Of a stretch of 64,000 bases of DNA, positions 35,488 through 44,415 are shown piece after piece (the first letter of the stretch is position 1; the number at the start of each line of letters is the position of its first letter). Below the pieces are notes generated by a model. It was not told where the DNA came from, ran no database searches, and saw only the letters and a program-made list of their open reading frames with translations. Origin of the DNA: CAZDXJ01 sp050303615 (lineage in GTDB: Bacteria; Pseudomonadota; Gammaproteobacteria; Methylococcales; Methylomonadaceae); the NCBI GenBank assembly GCA_050303615.1, contig JBNLCC010000119.1, positions 12,878-76,877 on the forward strand. Direction: 5' to 3'. The position numbers and the translations under genes are program-made.

Positions 35488-37672
35488 ATCCGCACATCCT
35501 TTCGATCCTTCACTACAGCCGGTTTTTTTCCGGCAGATCGAAACCGCCGCCCGCAAATATCCGCCGGGCAGCCGTGATTTGTTCCACTATCTGATCGGCA
35601 TCGACCGCCATTACGAAACGCTACCAATAGCATACCGGTTCATAGAGCAACAGCTCAGCGCCGCCGCCCGGCAATACCGACCGAAGTTCACCGTCAAGTA
35701 CCATCCCGGCCACATCCCTTTTCCGGCCGATCGGCAGGCGATTTCACCGGCAAATCACCAACAAAACCACAGCAACCTGCATTACTGTTTAATGCAAATC
35801 GCACCGGTTCAGTTGACCGAACCCTGTTGGCTGCAGAACATCTCGCAAAGTGCGACCAGCGCCAGCGATTTTGCGGTAAAACTGTTGTCTGTTTACCGGA
35901 ACCTTAGCCAAGGCGGAAGCGGGACCCCCACTTTGGCGGAGTTGTATCAGGCACTGCTGTTAAAAGCCGGTATAACATTGCCCGCTATAAACAGCAAAGC
36001 CTTTTGCCGGCAACCGGAACTACTCGATTGTGTGTTTGATTATGCTGCTGTGCAGTTGGCTCTGGCCCATTTCCCGCGGGTATTTTTCCCCGAATTGCTG
36101 GGATTTACCTGGGCTCATTGCCAATCGGCAACATTGTTTGAAGCCTTGTTTACGAATTTTCCGGCAAGCAACGATGACCTGACGGCGTTCTGCCGGAGCC
36201 GACATGCCCGGCTTAGCGCCCAACTGCCTTTAGTCATCGGACTAATCAAGGACTATCTAAGCTTATTCAAGGCGCAGCAGGAATCCTTGTGGTTCAGGAT
36301 ACAAAACGGCTATTACCTGCATCGGTGGCAAGCGGCAGTATGCTGCGGGCAGATTCAGCAACAATTGGACAAACCTCCCTCCGTACCGCAAACTCTGGCG
36401 AAAATCTTCGCCCAAAAAGCGTTTGCCGCTGTCGGTCACCACGGCACCGTCACCCTGGCGGGCAAAACCCTTGACCAGTGGTTTGCGGAAAGCCCATTCG
36501 ACGCCGACAACTTCCTGCAGGCATTAAACCAGTCATCCTACATCGACCATCGGCAACCCACAGCCAGCCGTCTACTGAGACTGTTCGATTTCAACGGACC
36601 GATGTTCGGCGTGCTCAACCAGAACGAAAGAAAAGTTCTGGAAACTTGGCTGGTATCCGGGAACGGCGAAGCAAACGTTGCAGCTGAACCGATTGCCCCA
36701 CGGGCAAAATCGACTCCGGCGTTTCCGTCCGCAACAGGCGGAACACCGCAAGAAACCGTTAATTTCGAGAAATTAACCAACAGAGCATTGTACTACTACC
36801 TGGTCAATGCCGACTTATTCCCGGATGTGTTGCCTACCGCCAAACGCAAAGCCGAAAACATACTACGCAACGCGAGATTCCTCAATCGCCCGCCTTTCGC
36901 CCGATACGATCAGCGCACTTTCGAAACACTGATTGAAATGCGCTATCAGCATGAAATCGACGCTTACCAACCGCTACAAGGAACACCGAAACTGTCTCGG
37001 CAAACCTACCGCTGGGGCATTGAACAATTTGCGCCGACGGTATTGACCGACGGTTGTTGGCTGCAATGCACCGAACAGTTACGGTATTGTTCTGGAAAAC
37101 AGATTACCGACAGGTTATTCCGGATTTACTGTGATGAAGCAGGGAACGGCATCTTACAGCAAAATCATCCTTATATTTACCAACAATTGCTGCATAGCCT
37201 GCAAATAGAATTACCGCCGATTCACAGCCGGGAGTTCTGCGAATATGACGGGTTTATCGGCCATGCTTTCGATCTGCCGGCCTTTTTATTATCGATCTGC
37301 CGTTTCCCCGCCACCTACCTGCCGGAAATTCTGGGTCTGAACCTCGCCATCGAACTCAGCGGGTTAGGCAAAGTCTACCTGCGGCTCGCCGATGAATTAA
37401 AGTATTGGCGCATTGACCCGACCATCGTCAATATCCACATATCGATCGATAACTATGCCTCGGGACACGCGGCGTTGGCCAAACAGGCGGTGGCATTATA
37501 TCTGGACGACATTGGCGCGCGTTACGGCGATAATGAAATGCAGCGCCACTGGCGTCGGATTCATACCGGCTACCGCTCATTGAAAACGGCCGGCGGTTTA
37601 TTTTCCGCTGAGTTGCTCTACCGCTTTTTATTCAACAAGCTGAAGAAGCTAAATCACGTTGGCATGCACTGA
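35480..37672 (+). CDS. tandem heme-oxygenase-like (HDO) iron-containing redox enzyme family protein
   Basis: A 730-residue protein with two related halves. Each has a CWLQ element (first near residue 118; second in DGCWLQCTEQ), then LPAINSKAFC...FPRVFFPELLG (near 167) or LPPIHSREFC...FPATYLPEILG (near 577). Half two keeps H653, D657 and H663 (IHISIDNYASGHA), likely iron ligands; the matching place in half one (SLFKAQQESLWFRI) lacks them. A linker around 400-435 joins the halves. HDO enzymes do O2-dependent C-C, C-N or N-oxidation chemistry. Only the second half looks competent. Overlap with the carbamoyltransferase suggests coupled translation. The substrate is unknown. Confidence 0.75.
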   Translation: MNKSAHPFDPSLQPVFFRQIETAARKYPPGSRDLFHYLIGIDRHYETLPIAYRFIEQQLSAAARQYRPKFTVKYHPGHIPFPADRQAISPANHQQNHSNLHYCLMQIAPVQLTEPCWLQNISQSATSASDFAVKLLSVYRNLSQGGSGTPTLAELYQALLLKAGITLPAINSKAFCRQPELLDCVFDYAAVQLALAHFPRVFFPELLGFTWAHCQSATLFEALFTNFPASNDDLTAFCRSRHARLSAQLPLVIGLIKDYLSLFKAQQESLWFRIQNGYYLHRWQAAVCCGQIQQQLDKPPSVPQTLAKIFAQKAFAAVGHHGTVTLAGKTLDQWFAESPFDADNFLQALNQSSYIDHRQPTASRLLRLFDFNGPMFGVLNQNERKVLETWLVSGNGEANVAAEPIAPRAKSTPAFPSATGGTPQETVNFEKLTNRALYYYLVNADLFPDVLPTAKRKAENILRNARFLNRPPFARYDQRTFETLIEMRYQHEIDAYQPLQGTPKLSRQTYRWGIEQFAPTVLTDGCWLQCTEQLRYCSGKQITDRLFRIYCDEAGNGILQQNHPYIYQQLLHSLQIELPPIHSREFCEYDGFIGHAFDLPAFLLSICRFPATYLPEILGLNLAIELSGLGKVYLRLADELKYWRIDPTIVNIHISIDNYASGHAALAKQAVALYLDDIGARYGDNEMQRHWRRIHTGYRSLKTAGGLFSAELLYRFLFNKLKKLNHVGMH

Positions 37673-37746
37673 AGCACATCGCTCGCAGCCGCGGCAAACC
37701 ACGGCGACCCAACACAAAATGGTCCGCCAAACCAAGGCAGTTGGTA

Positions 37747-37752
37747 TATAAT
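37747..37752 (+). promoter_or_regulatory. possible -10 element before the AlkB-like gene
   Basis: A perfect TATAAT lies 31 bases before the start codon, in the only gap (111 bases) inside this run of genes. No -35 hexamer of quality is seen at 16-18 bases upstream, so separate transcription of the downstream genes is only possible. Confidence 0.25.
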
Positions 37753-37783
37753 CGAAAATCCCGTTAAATTAATCACTGCGCCG

Positions 37784-38875
37784 ATGTTTGAACGTCTTGG
37801 TCATTTATTGTGTTTTGTCTTACCCTGCACAACACTGTTATTCCTTACCGGCGGACCCTATGACAGCGGCGCAGCACTGGCCTGGACGCTGCCGCTCTGG
37901 CTGCTGGTGATCGCCGACTGGCTGAGTCCTAAAATCGACCCGCTGCGGGGATACCCCGCTTTCACGGATCATTATTTTTCCGGCATTTTATATTCCCTGG
38001 CCGTTATGCAACTTTGTAACATCGGTTTGATGCTGGATTATGTCAGCCGGCTGCAATGGCACACTCAGGAGCAGATCATAACGGGCCTAGTGAACCTAAT
38101 TGCCGCCCGCATTCTGGTCGGCACCAGTTCCGGCAGTTCGGGCTTTATCGTTGCCCATGAATTACTTCACCGTAAACGGCCATGGATAATATTGTTCGGC
38201 AATTTGCTGTTATGCAGCATGTGTTACCAGCATTTTGCCGTTGCCCATCTGCGCGGCCATCATCGTAACGTTACGGAACCCGACGATATAACTACGGCGC
38301 GGCGTGGTGAAAGCTTTAACAATTACTGGAAACGGGTGTTTATCGAGCATTTCCGTTTTGCCTGGCAAGTGGAATTGAAGCGTTTAAAAATAGTTGACCA
38401 TCCGTACCATTTTCCAATATTGTTAAAAAACAGAGTGTTGCTCGGTTTATTGTCTGAATTAATGCTGATTTTGTCTTTCATATTCGTGTTCGGCTGGATT
38501 GCGGCGCTGTTGTTTCTGTACCAGTCGTTTACGGCCGTCCGGTTGCTTGAAGCAATCAACTATTTTCAACATTGGGGCTTGATAACCCGGTCCAAAGGTG
38601 CCGCACTGGCCTGGGTCAACGATTCCTGGGTGACGCGCAACGCTCTGCTGAACCTATCATGCCATATCGATCATCATCGCTCTGCCGCTAAACATTTTCA
38701 GCAGTTACATTATTCCGGTCATGGCCCGAAAATGCCCCAGGGTTATTTTGTAACAAATCTTTGGGTAAAACTGCACAATCGTTCTTACCGAAAAAAAGCG
38801 ATACGCGAACTCAAAAATTACCGTATACCTCAGCCTGCGCCGGCGTCCTCAATACCAGCGGTGATGCAGCAATGA
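37784..38875 (+). CDS. AlkB-like non-heme di-iron membrane monooxygenase
   Basis: A 363-residue protein with about six transmembrane helices and all histidine boxes of alkane 1-monooxygenases: HELLHR (125-130), HLRGHH with RNVTEPDD (155-168), NYFQHWG (259-265) and CHIDHH (293-298). AlkB enzymes hydroxylate terminal carbons of alkanes or alkyl chains using rubredoxin electrons; no rubredoxin gene is adjacent. Related membrane enzymes desaturate fatty chains or act on natural products, so alkane is not assured as substrate. It shares ATGA with the next gene and follows the HDO gene by 111 bases. Confidence 0.85.
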   Translation: MFERLGHLLCFVLPCTTLLFLTGGPYDSGAALAWTLPLWLLVIADWLSPKIDPLRGYPAFTDHYFSGILYSLAVMQLCNIGLMLDYVSRLQWHTQEQIITGLVNLIAARILVGTSSGSSGFIVAHELLHRKRPWIILFGNLLLCSMCYQHFAVAHLRGHHRNVTEPDDITTARRGESFNNYWKRVFIEHFRFAWQVELKRLKIVDHPYHFPILLKNRVLLGLLSELMLILSFIFVFGWIAALLFLYQSFTAVRLLEAINYFQHWGLITRSKGAALAWVNDSWVTRNALLNLSCHIDHHRSAAKHFQQLHYSGHGPKMPQGYFVTNLWVKLHNRSYRKKAIRELKNYRIPQPAPASSIPAVMQQ

Positions 38876-39432
38876 GACTTTATCACACTTCCCGGCACCC
38901 GCTGGCCTGCTGGCTGCTGTTGTTGATATTATCCGGTATGACGTTATACGAAGTGCATAAGCTTTATCAACTCTCGTCTTACAACCGGCTCCTTGACAGT
39001 CCGGAGACTATCGTCCAAACCGATTCGAGCCAGCCCGGAGAGGTCATCTTTGCCAAAGCGCTATATTTAAACCGGCAAGGCGATTATCAGCAGGCGCTGA
39101 GACTGTTCAATCAAATCAAGCATTCGCCGGACCTGCGTTTTCAACAGCGGGTTCTATACAATATGGGCACCATTTACCTGCAACACGCCGCCGGGTTATG
39201 GCGGGACAAGGGCGTTTGGGAGTCGAATCAGATCAATACCTTACTTGACCTGGCGGAACAGGCTTTGCGTCAGGTATTGGCTGCCGACCCTGAACACTGG
39301 CAGGCGCGCTACAATCTGGAATACGTGTTACGCATCCGCCCTCCCGGCAAAGAACCGGAAAACGACAACTGGACCGGCCACAAAAGCAGCGTGTTTGCCG
39401 TCATGCCGGGAATACCCGCGGGAGGACCGTAA
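38872..39432 (+). CDS. MxaK-like membrane-anchored TPR protein
   Basis: A 186-residue protein with one N-terminal transmembrane helix (LACWLLLLILSGMTLYEV) and a periplasmic region of two or three TPR-like helix pairs (AKALYLNRQGDYQQALRLFNQI; RVLYNMGTIYLQHA; AEQALRQVLAADPEHWQARYNLEYVLRI). Layout and the final YNLE(Y)xLRI element resemble MxaK of methanol dehydrogenase clusters. It overlaps the AlkB-like stop by 4 bases and the VWA gene by 1 base. The frame is open from 38761, but the ATG at 38872 fits the coupling. The MxaK name is tentative. Confidence 0.55.
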   Translation: MRLYHTSRHPLACWLLLLILSGMTLYEVHKLYQLSSYNRLLDSPETIVQTDSSQPGEVIFAKALYLNRQGDYQQALRLFNQIKHSPDLRFQQRVLYNMGTIYLQHAAGLWRDKGVWESNQINTLLDLAEQALRQVLAADPEHWQARYNLEYVLRIRPPGKEPENDNWTGHKSSVFAVMPGIPAGGP

Positions 39433-40325
39433 TGAAGCTGCGCGTTTCCCTGCTGCGCGGCCAGGCCGCTATATATACAACGGTTCTACTGCTGCTGGCA
39501 GCGGCTTTATTTAAACCGGCAATCCCGATGCAGCGGCAAATTTTTAACTATATTTTTGTCATTGATATCACCCAGAGCATGAATGCCAGGGATTACCATG
39601 TCGCCGGTTTGCCGGCGGATCGCCTGTCTTTTGTCAAGCAATCGCTACAACATGTTTTGCACGAGTTGCCGTGCCACTCCAAAGTGGGTCTCGGATTGTT
39701 TACCACCAAAAATATGTTTCTGCTGTTTGAGCCCCTTGAAATTTGCCAACATTACCATGTCATCGAGACCAGTCTGGAAAAAATTGACTGGCGCATGGCC
39801 TGGGCGGCGGACAGCCATATTGCACGGGGATTGTATGCCAGTATCCGCGATCTCGGAAAAGTTGGTTCTAAACCCCGGTTGGTGTTTTTTACCGACGGCC
39901 AGCAAACGCCTTCCGGCAGCAAAACACCGCCTTTTTTATCAACGCCCGGAGCAGTAAAAGGCCAAATTATCGGAGTAGGCAATTTACAACCGGTGCCCAT
40001 TCCCAAGCTGGATAACAGCAATCGCCAAATTGGCTATTGGCTGGCCGATGAAGCGGAGACCCGTTCCCGAAGAACTGCCGGACGGCACATGTCTACGGAA
40101 AAATATTTAAGTTCGGTAAAGGAAAATGAGCTGCAACGCCTGGCCGGCATTACCGGTCTGCAATATCATCATCTGCAAACACCGCAGCAGTTGGCCGACC
40201 TATTACAGGCCGCCGATATAGGCAACCCCGAATCGGTGGACACCGACATTAGTTGGTTTCTAGCTGCAACAGCTCTGCTGGTGTTTGTCACTCCTTATTT
40301 TCGTACTATTTATGGCGATCGGTAA
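39432..40325 (+). CDS. MxaL-like VWA-domain protein
   Basis: A 297-residue protein. A first transmembrane segment (residues 11-30) is followed by a von Willebrand A domain with a MIDAS-like FVIDITQSMN (D-x-T-x-S in place of D-x-S-x-S), HSKVGLGLFTTKNMFLLF and LVFFTDGQQTP. A second transmembrane helix lies near the C-terminus (WFLAATALLVFVTPYF). These features match MxaL, a VWA protein of the mxa cluster thought to help metal insertion or assembly of methanol dehydrogenase. No mxaF, mxaA or mxaC is nearby, so it may assist the AlkB-like or HDO enzyme instead. Translationally coupled to the TPR gene. Confidence 0.6.
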   Translation: MKLRVSLLRGQAAIYTTVLLLLAAALFKPAIPMQRQIFNYIFVIDITQSMNARDYHVAGLPADRLSFVKQSLQHVLHELPCHSKVGLGLFTTKNMFLLFEPLEICQHYHVIETSLEKIDWRMAWAADSHIARGLYASIRDLGKVGSKPRLVFFTDGQQTPSGSKTPPFLSTPGAVKGQIIGVGNLQPVPIPKLDNSNRQIGYWLADEAETRSRRTAGRHMSTEKYLSSVKENELQRLAGITGLQYHHLQTPQQLADLLQAADIGNPESVDTDISWFLAATALLVFVTPYFRTIYGDR

Positions 40326-40527
40326 ACTGCTTATCCTATTCGGGCTGATGCTCGTTGTTGCGGGGCTGATCGTCAACTATGCGCCCTGGTTGTTCAACTG
40401 GTTCGGCAAACTGCCCGGCGATATTAATATCCGCGATGAAAAACGTGCGATATTCATCCCGATTACTTCCATGCTGCTGCTCAGTATCATTATTTCGATA
40501 ATTTTAAACCTTTTTTTCCGAAAATGA
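40312..40527 (+). CDS. DUF2905 small membrane protein
   Basis: A 71-residue protein with two transmembrane helices flanking the hydrophilic LPGDINIRDEKRAIFIPI, the DUF2905 hallmark. Function is unknown for the whole family. The ATG at 40312 (MAIGKLLILFG) matches family starts; the upstream frame from 40285 lies within the VWA gene. It overlaps the VWA gene by 14 bases and the transporter by 4. Confidence 0.85.
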   Translation: MAIGKLLILFGLMLVVAGLIVNYAPWLFNWFGKLPGDINIRDEKRAIFIPITSMLLLSIIISIILNLFFRK

Positions 40528-41459
40528 CCCGACTTATCATAACGCTCTTTCCCGTCTGGGCGATTGGGCTATCGATCATCGCTTATTTCTTTCCCAACTG
40601 GTTTACAAATTTAAAACCGGCCATCATTCCGCTGCTGTCGTTAATCATGTTCGGCATGGGCATGACCCTGACTTGGCGCCATTTTACAGCGGTAATAAAA
40701 AAGCCGTTCATCATCGCCCTCGGCGTCGGCATTCAATTTATCTTTATGCCGTTTGTTGCCTGGCTGCTGGCGCTTGTTTTGGAATTGCCCGAACAGTTGC
40801 TGGTCGGCATGGTGCTGGTCGGCAGCACTGCGGGCGGGACTGCTTCAAACGTGATTTGCTACCTGGCAAAAGGCGATGTTGCATTATCCATCCTTATGAC
40901 CATGACTTCGACACTCTGCGCAGTATTTGCAATGCCGGCCCTAACCTTCCTGTATTTGCATCAGTCGGTGCCGGTGCCGGTATGGGAAATGATGCAAAGC
41001 ATTATGACAATCGTGTTAATCCCGGTGGTAACCGGCACAGCGATCAACTCCCTCTACGGCAAACATGTCGCTAAAGTCCGTGATTTTTTTCCGTTACTTT
41101 CCAGTTTGGCCATTGTGTTGATAATCAGCATTATCGTTGCATTGAATAAACAAAACCTGAGCGAATTGCAACTGCCGCTTCTCGTAGCGGTCATACTGCA
41201 CAATACCCTTGGTTTGCTGTCCGGTTATGTGATACCCCGGCTACTAAACTACGATCCTGCAATTTGCCGCACCGTCAGCATAGAAGTCGGAATGCAGAAT
41301 TCCGGACTCAGCGTCGCGCTGGCGATAAAATACTTTTCCACTCTGGCCGCGTTACCCGGTGCGCTGTTCAGTATCTGGCACAACGTTTCCGGCTCAATGC
41401 TGGCAGCTTATTGGCAATGTCACGTCGATGTTCAAAAACGACACCACAACGCCACGTAA
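40524..41459 (+). CDS. bile acid:sodium symporter family transporter
   Basis: A 311-residue inner-membrane protein with about ten helices and the BASS-family signature GSTAGGTASNVICYLAKGDVALSILMTMTSTL, plus the second crossover EVGMQNSGLSVALA. Bacterial BASS proteins import organic anions with Na+ (bile acids, pantoate, pyruvate and others). It is last of the packed run beginning with the carbamoyltransferase, joined to DUF2905 by an ATGA overlap. The substrate cannot be read from sequence. Some family members carry pantoate, which may matter given the broken panB here. Confidence 0.9.
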   Translation: MTRLIITLFPVWAIGLSIIAYFFPNWFTNLKPAIIPLLSLIMFGMGMTLTWRHFTAVIKKPFIIALGVGIQFIFMPFVAWLLALVLELPEQLLVGMVLVGSTAGGTASNVICYLAKGDVALSILMTMTSTLCAVFAMPALTFLYLHQSVPVPVWEMMQSIMTIVLIPVVTGTAINSLYGKHVAKVRDFFPLLSSLAIVLIISIIVALNKQNLSELQLPLLVAVILHNTLGLLSGYVIPRLLNYDPAICRTVSIEVGMQNSGLSVALAIKYFSTLAALPGALFSIWHNVSGSMLAAYWQCHVDVQKRHHNAT

Positions 41460-41626
41460 CAAACACCCGTTCTTTATCTAGCCGCAATAATAGAACTCGA
41501 TGCAACGATCAAACGCATCGCACAACCGTGATCTGTTGGCACCGTCACATCTCTTTACGAACAGAGAGCCAGCCGCACCGGCCCGGGGGCAATCGGGCCG
41601 CTGCTTGCTGTCAAGTCGTCTCCGGC

Positions 41627-42031
41627 TTAATACCATGGACCCCAAGGCCCCCACGCGCCCCAGTTCATGGCGGCATCCTCGTTCATCATGGCGGCCTGCT
41701 GATTCATTTCCGCAATATTACGCCGCTCCGCCATTCGCTGATACTCCTGATAAGCCCTTTCAGTACCAAGATACAGGCATTTACAAAATTCAGCATCGGC
41801 ATAGGCATAGTACACAACACCATCTTTTTCATGGGGAACCAGTTTCGATTGGGTCATGGTTTTCAGATGGGCAAGCCGCTTAGGCGTATCGGCAAATTTC
41901 ATCTGGAAACCGGCCGCGGCGAGCATCCTTTCGGTATCCATGGCATGACTCTTTTCCATTGCCGCACAACCATGCAATAAAACGGCTAACGCCAGCATTG
42001 TACCTATATTAGCTAATTTGTTTATTTCCAT
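41627..42031 (-). CDS. putative lipoprotein of unknown function
   Basis: A 134-residue protein starting at the ATG at 42031. It has a lipoprotein signal with lipobox LLHG-C near residue 23. The mature part is helical with a CKC pair (DAEFCKCLYLG), a charged coiled stretch (ERAYQEYQRMAERRNIAEMNQQAA) and an aromatic Trp-Gly-Pro end (WGAWGPWGPWY). The frame is open to 42082, but that start would bury the signal. I do not recognise the family. Confidence 0.7.
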   Translation of the reverse strand: MEINKLANIGTMLALAVLLHGCAAMEKSHAMDTERMLAAAGFQMKFADTPKRLAHLKTMTQSKLVPHEKDGVVYYAYADAEFCKCLYLGTERAYQEYQRMAERRNIAEMNQQAAMMNEDAAMNWGAWGPWGPWY

Positions 42032-42095
42032 TTTTCTGTCTCTCTTGTGGATTGTACAATTTATGCAACGATACCTTATCATTGCAACACGATAC

Positions 42096-42821
42096 TTAAT
42101 ATTTATCTAAAATTTGCTGGTACCTGCCGTCCTGCCGCATTGCATTGATCGCCTGATTAAAATCAGCAACAATTTTGGCGGCATCGGGGTTTTGCCTGCT
42201 GACTCCGATGCGCAGTCCTCTACTACTCAACGGCTTGTCGAGAAATTCAAGCTCATTCATTCTGCGCGGCATATATTCATTAATCTGGTAAACTACAGCC
42301 CTCTCATCACCCAAGGTCAGATCGATATCACCCTGCACCAGCCGTTGTAAATTCTGGACAATATGATTTTGAGGCAGTTTGATATGCCTTTTTGAATTGA
42401 CGAATTCCTCCTCATAGGCGTAATCCTTTAACACCCCGATAAAATAACCGGTCAGATCCTCCAACGTCTCATAACGGATATCCCGGCCTTTCATTTTTAA
42501 GAATTTAATCCGGTTGGTCAAATAGGGTTCGCTAAACACCATCATCGTTTCCCGCTCCGGAGTTTTCCATACCGTGCCGATTACGTCAAAAATGCCTATT
42601 TCCAAACCTTCAAGTGCCCTTGGCCACGTTTCGTACTGCAGTGTCAAGTGATAGCCTTTTCGCTGCAATGCCGTCGATACAAGCTCCACGGCCAAGCCAT
42701 TGCCCGGTAGACTCCTCTCCGCATAAGGCGGCCAAGTATTGACCACCATAGTCAAATTGCCGGCAAGCACTTCGCCGCTCAGTAGCAGTATCAATGACAG
42801 GAGCCATTTCGGATCGACCAT
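42096..42821 (-). CDS. periplasmic solute-binding protein (SBP_bac_3 type)
   Basis: A 241-residue protein with a signal peptide (WLLSLILLLSGEVLAG) and one periplasmic binding fold of type II: NTWPPYAERSLPGNGLAVELVSTALQRKGY, VFSEPYLTNRIKFLKMKG, then a final VADFNQAINAMRQDGRYQQIL. These bind amino acids or related compounds. No ABC permease or ATPase is adjacent, so it may be an orphan or feed a sensor system. It lies 64 bases from the lipoprotein on the same strand. Confidence 0.85.
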   Translation of the reverse strand: MVDPKWLLSLILLLSGEVLAGNLTMVVNTWPPYAERSLPGNGLAVELVSTALQRKGYHLTLQYETWPRALEGLEIGIFDVIGTVWKTPERETMMVFSEPYLTNRIKFLKMKGRDIRYETLEDLTGYFIGVLKDYAYEEEFVNSKRHIKLPQNHIVQNLQRLVQGDIDLTLGDERAVVYQINEYMPRRMNELEFLDKPLSSRGLRIGVSRQNPDAAKIVADFNQAINAMRQDGRYQQILDKY

Positions 42822-42957
42822 TTCGATTCAACTCTCTTTGCTATACTTTGTGGAATGTATATATTTACTGCTATAAAATTTCGCCATTTTCTCTGATATT
42901 TTTTGCTAATACTATAGCGTTATTACACAGCCGACAATAATAAAAGTAGCATAAATC

Positions 42958-43878
42958 ATGGATACATCTTCAAAAAAAGTCATATTGGCCGCACTTGCGG
43001 GCAACACGCTGGTGGCAGTCACCAAATTTACCGCCGCGTTTTACAGCGGCAGCTCCGCAATGTTGTCGGAAGCCATTCACTCTGTCGTTGACACCGGCAA
43101 CCAGATTTTACTGTTATACGGTTTGAAACGCGCTCAAAAACCGGCTGACGACCGCTTCCCCTTTGGTCACGGCAAGGAAATTTATTTCTGGAGTTTTATC
43201 GTCGCTATACTTATTTTCGCGATGGGTGCGGGCATTTCCATTTACGAAGGCATACACAGTATCATAAATCCAAAACCGCTTGAAAACATTTTTATCAATT
43301 ATATCGTGCTCTGCATCGCCATGCTGTTCGAGAGTGCCGCCTGGTACTACGCATTAAAGGAATTCACCCGCGCTAAAGGTAAGTGGGGTTATGTGGAAGC
43401 GATTCAGCGCAGCAAGGACCCGTCCATTTTTATGGTCCTTTTTGAAGACAGCGCAGCAATGCTGGGGTTATTGATTGCATTTTTCGGGGTTTTTTTCGGA
43501 CAGATAAGCGGAAACCCTTACTATGACGGTATCGCTTCGATTTTGATTGGTATGATATTAGGCGGAACAGCCATCTGGCTGGCTTATGAAACTAAAGGTT
43601 TACTGATTGGTGAAAGCGCCAATCAGGAAATTATTGCCGGTATCCGGCAATGCGCCGGTGCACATCATATCGTTGAGCATGTTAATGAAACGCTGACCAT
43701 GCACATGGGGCCGGATTTTGTGTTAGTCAATTTAAGTATCGATTTCTCGGATAGCGCTGGGGTCGGGGACATCGAAAAAGCCATTTCGGAAATCGACCGG
43801 CAGATAAAACAATGCTTTCCAGTCATCAAACGCATTTTTATTGAAGCTGAATCGAAACCCGAAAGGATCATTCATTGA
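42958..43878 (+). CDS. cation diffusion facilitator (SLC30A9/ZnT9-like)
   Basis: A 306-residue CDF-family protein with six transmembrane helices. Helix II has HSVVDTGNQ and helix V has EDSAAMLGLL, the metal-site positions. The PFGHGKEIYFWSF loop and the single C-terminal cytosolic domain (MHMGPDFVLVNLSIDFSDSAGV) resemble the ZnT9 branch. Zn2+ or another divalent metal is likely, exported by H+ antiport. It shares a 4-base overlap with the next gene. Confidence 0.9.
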   Translation: MDTSSKKVILAALAGNTLVAVTKFTAAFYSGSSAMLSEAIHSVVDTGNQILLLYGLKRAQKPADDRFPFGHGKEIYFWSFIVAILIFAMGAGISIYEGIHSIINPKPLENIFINYIVLCIAMLFESAAWYYALKEFTRAKGKWGYVEAIQRSKDPSIFMVLFEDSAAMLGLLIAFFGVFFGQISGNPYYDGIASILIGMILGGTAIWLAYETKGLLIGESANQEIIAGIRQCAGAHHIVEHVNETLTMHMGPDFVLVNLSIDFSDSAGVGDIEKAISEIDRQIKQCFPVIKRIFIEAESKPERIIH

Positions 43879-44387
43879 CCATTTTCGGCAACACCATCAA
43901 TCCGGCACCCGGAAGTTATATCCTGATTATGCAAAACCAAGTCGATCTTTGCATAACAATCGGCAAACGGGGCATGCTTTCCATTTTTCACGGGTATTAT
44001 CTTTACGTCGGCAGCGCCTTCGGTCCCGGAGGAATTTCCGCACGAGTACGCCACCACAGCCGCATACAGGATCGACCTCATTGGCATATCGACTATTTGA
44101 GAAAACACACGCGGTTAACTGAAATCTGGTTTAGTTACGATCAAATCAGGCGGGAACATCAATGGGCTAGTTTACTGAAAACGCAAGACAATGTCTCAGT
44201 ACCGATGCCGGGTTTTGGAGCAACAGACTGCAATTGCAGCAGCCATTTACTTTTCTGTTCATCAAAACCCGATTTTAATGCTTTTATAACGCACACTTAT
44301 AACTCTCTTCCCGATCATAAAACGATATTACGTCAACCAACAGTCGCAGCCAAGGGAAACAATGAGGACATCAAAACCGGTAATTGA
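43875..44387 (+). CDS. DUF123 GIY-YIG-like protein
   Basis: A 170-residue protein. The DUF123 core reads PGSYILIM, GYYLYVGSAFGPGGISARVRHH and HWHIDYLRKHT, a GIY-YIG-like fold often fused to or placed near endonuclease III. A nuclease role is assumed, not shown. The start is TTG at 43875, overlapping the CDF stop by 4 bases; the next ATG would cut into the domain. The last 30 residues are unrelated to the domain. Confidence 0.8.
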   Translation: MTIFGNTINPAPGSYILIMQNQVDLCITIGKRGMLSIFHGYYLYVGSAFGPGGISARVRHHSRIQDRPHWHIDYLRKHTRLTEIWFSYDQIRREHQWASLLKTQDNVSVPMPGFGATDCNCSSHLLFCSSKPDFNAFITHTYNSLPDHKTILRQPTVAAKGNNEDIKTGN

Positions 44388-44415
44388 GGCGAACCTGCAA
44401 GCGACAAAAAAGCAA

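Noticed and set aside
41580..41599. GGCCCG-N8-CGGGCC hairpin after the BASS transporter gene
   Set aside because: No T-tract follows on either strand, so I do not call a terminator, although it may stop both converging transcripts.
41264..41980. 238-codon plus-strand frame across the transporter end and lipoprotein gene
   Set aside because: It is out of frame with the transporter and antisense to a gene with a proper lipobox; its translation is rich in Arg, His and Pro, as expected for a shadow frame.
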